A DNA stretch of 6,707 bases, from assembly GCA_027019045.1 (NCBI GenBank), contig JALUXI010000253.1, positions 1-6,707 on the forward strand, in the 5' to 3' direction. This document shows positions 6,271 through 6,707 of this stretch, in pieces. The position numbers were made by a program, and so were the translations under genes. The notes under the pieces were generated by a model. It saw only the letters and a list, made by a program, of their open reading frames with translations. It was not told the DNA's origin and searched no databases. Positions within the stretch are counted from its first letter, which is position 1. Every line of letters starts with the position of its first letter. The DNA comes from Piscirickettsiaceae bacterium (lineage in GTDB: Bacteria > Pseudomonadota > Gammaproteobacteria > Thiomicrospirales > Thiomicrospiraceae).

Positions 6271-6300
6271 TTGACAAGCTCGACGATGTTGGTGCATAAT
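6271..6300 (+). promoter_or_regulatory. Candidate sigma-70 promoter of the divergent exported-protein gene
   Basis: A perfect -35 TTGACA (6271-6276) and CATAAT (6295-6300) are separated by 18 bp. Transcription would begin near 6307 and leave a leader of about 235 nt before the ATG at 6543. This is the best sigma-70 match I see in the intergenic region. The long leader contains several inverted repeats. Confidence 0.45.
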
Positions 6301-6349
6301 TCTGTTGTAAATGCACTTCTTCTCACAGATTCGCATCGATTTTTCATCT

Positions 6350-6376
6350 AACATAAAAGACATAGTTTTTTATGTT
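6350..6376. repeat. Perfect 9-bp inverted repeat in the leader of the divergent gene
   Basis: AACATAAAA (6350-6358) and TTTTATGTT (6368-6376) are exact reverse complements. In RNA the stem could extend by two more pairs (one G-U) to leave a CAUAG loop. It could be an operator or a leader hairpin. It is AU-rich and only moderately stable. Confidence 0.45.
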
Positions 6377-6393
6377 TCTGGTTCATGTTCTTT

Positions 6394-6411
6394 TCAGTCG
6401 ATTTTGACTGA
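6394..6411 (+). repeat. Small hairpin TCAGTC-N6-GACTGA in the same leader
   Basis: Perfect 6-bp arms enclose GATTTT. A broken T-rich stretch follows (GTCTTTCGTTTTG), so weak attenuation is conceivable, but the stem is short for a terminator. Confidence 0.3.
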
Positions 6412-6427
6412 GTCTTTCGTTTTGTCA

Positions 6428-6442
6428 TCAAACTTGGTTTGA
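6428..6442 (+). repeat. Small hairpin TCAAAC-TTG-GTTTGA
   Basis: Perfect 6-bp arms close on a 3-base loop, 16 bases after the previous hairpin. It may be part of a structured leader or chance. Confidence 0.3.
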
Positions 6443-6542
6443 GCTTCACTTGTTCGCTGTTGGCTTCATGCTATTGCTGGCTGGATAAGTGAAATATCGT
6501 GTAACAGATGATACACCTACCTTACTAACTTGAGGAATTGAT

Positions 6543-6707
6543 ATGAAAAGGACACTTCTTCCTTTTGCTTTTGCAGCACTCAGTACAGCCTTGACTGGAA
6601 CAGTCGCATTGGCAGCAGATGATCCCTATGGCCCGATGTCGGGTGGTATGAGCATTGAAGAGAGTCATGAACTGGCTAAAAAATATCCACCTACAGCGTG
6701 GAATTTA
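6543..6707 (+). CDS. Exported protein of unknown function (partial, runs off right edge)
   Basis: An open frame of 55 codons begins at ATG 6543 and continues past the window. GAGGA (6532-6536) lies 6 nt upstream, a good ribosome binding site. The N-terminus is a clear Sec signal peptide: K2 R3, a hydrophobic core (about 5-22), and ALA (22-24) as likely cleavage site. The mature start, ADDPYGPMSGGMSIEE, is rich in glycine and methionine and then turns polar. No CxxCH heme site, metal-binding motif or lipobox is seen in the visible part. It is transcribed divergently from the oxidase operon, so a periplasmic respiratory or redox role is possible but unproven. I do not recognise the family. Gene reality is well supported; function is not. 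Confidence 0.8.
   Translation, partial: MKRTLLPFAFAALSTALTGTVALAADDPYGPMSGGMSIEESHELAKKYPPTAWNL

Larger units (their letters stand above)
5893..6542. other. 650-bp divergent intergenic region with no supported gene
   Basis: This stretch separates the minus-strand oxidase operon from the plus-strand exported-protein gene. I read both strands and found only short open frames (43 codons at most) without ribosome binding sites. The sequence is AT-rich and holds candidate promoters in both directions and several inverted repeats, listed separately. It is most likely a shared control region. A small RNA gene cannot be excluded from sequence alone. Confidence 0.7.

Noticed and set aside
6394..6411. 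Rho-independent terminator on the plus strand
   Set aside because: The stem is only 6 bp and the following T-rich stretch is interrupted, so I list it only as a small hairpin.
6311..6442. 43-codon plus-strand open frame in the intergenic region
   Set aside because: There is no ribosome binding site before its ATG, it spans the inverted repeat at 6350-6376, and its composition is that of AT-rich noncoding DNA.

Overview
The window reads as part of a proteobacterial respiratory locus, most likely from a gammaproteobacterium. The reasons are a di-heme cytochrome c4-type protein, a FixI/CcoI-type copper ATPase with proteobacterial architecture, strong Shine-Dalgarno sequences, and a base composition in the mid-40s % GC by eye. 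I do not assign a genus.

Reading the minus strand from right to left, a compact operon starts near position 5910. It holds a 50-residue single-helix subunit (ba3 subunit IIa type, 5740-5892), the CuA subunit II (5193-5723), the heme-copper subunit I of the B (ba3-like) family (3517-5193), and an exported di-heme cytochrome c4-type protein (2778-3515). The genes are spaced by 16 nt, a 1-nt overlap and 1 nt, and each has a clear Shine-Dalgarno. A strong hairpin terminator (2731-2759) closes the unit. After a 15-bp inverted repeat (2682-2725) comes a copper P1B-type ATPase of the CcoI/FixI type (47-2641), and a further gene appears to start at 45 and run off the left edge.

Together the genes look like a self-contained terminal oxidase module. 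Cytochrome c4 is the probable electron donor, subunits II and I pass electrons from CuA to the heme/CuB site to reduce oxygen, and the ATPase probably exports copper for metallation of the oxidase. No subunit III, heme A synthesis gene, Sco or CtaG gene is visible here.

The stretch 5893-6542 (650 bp) has no convincing gene. It separates the oxidase operon from a divergent plus-strand gene that starts at 6543 and runs off the right edge. That gene encodes an exported protein I do not recognise. The intergenic stretch carries candidate promoters in both directions and several inverted repeats, and is probably a regulatory region.

No mobile element, CRISPR array, tRNA or rRNA was seen. The core is a recognisable oxidase cluster. 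The less explained parts are the repeat-rich divergent region, the repeat that may control the ATPase start, and the two edge genes.
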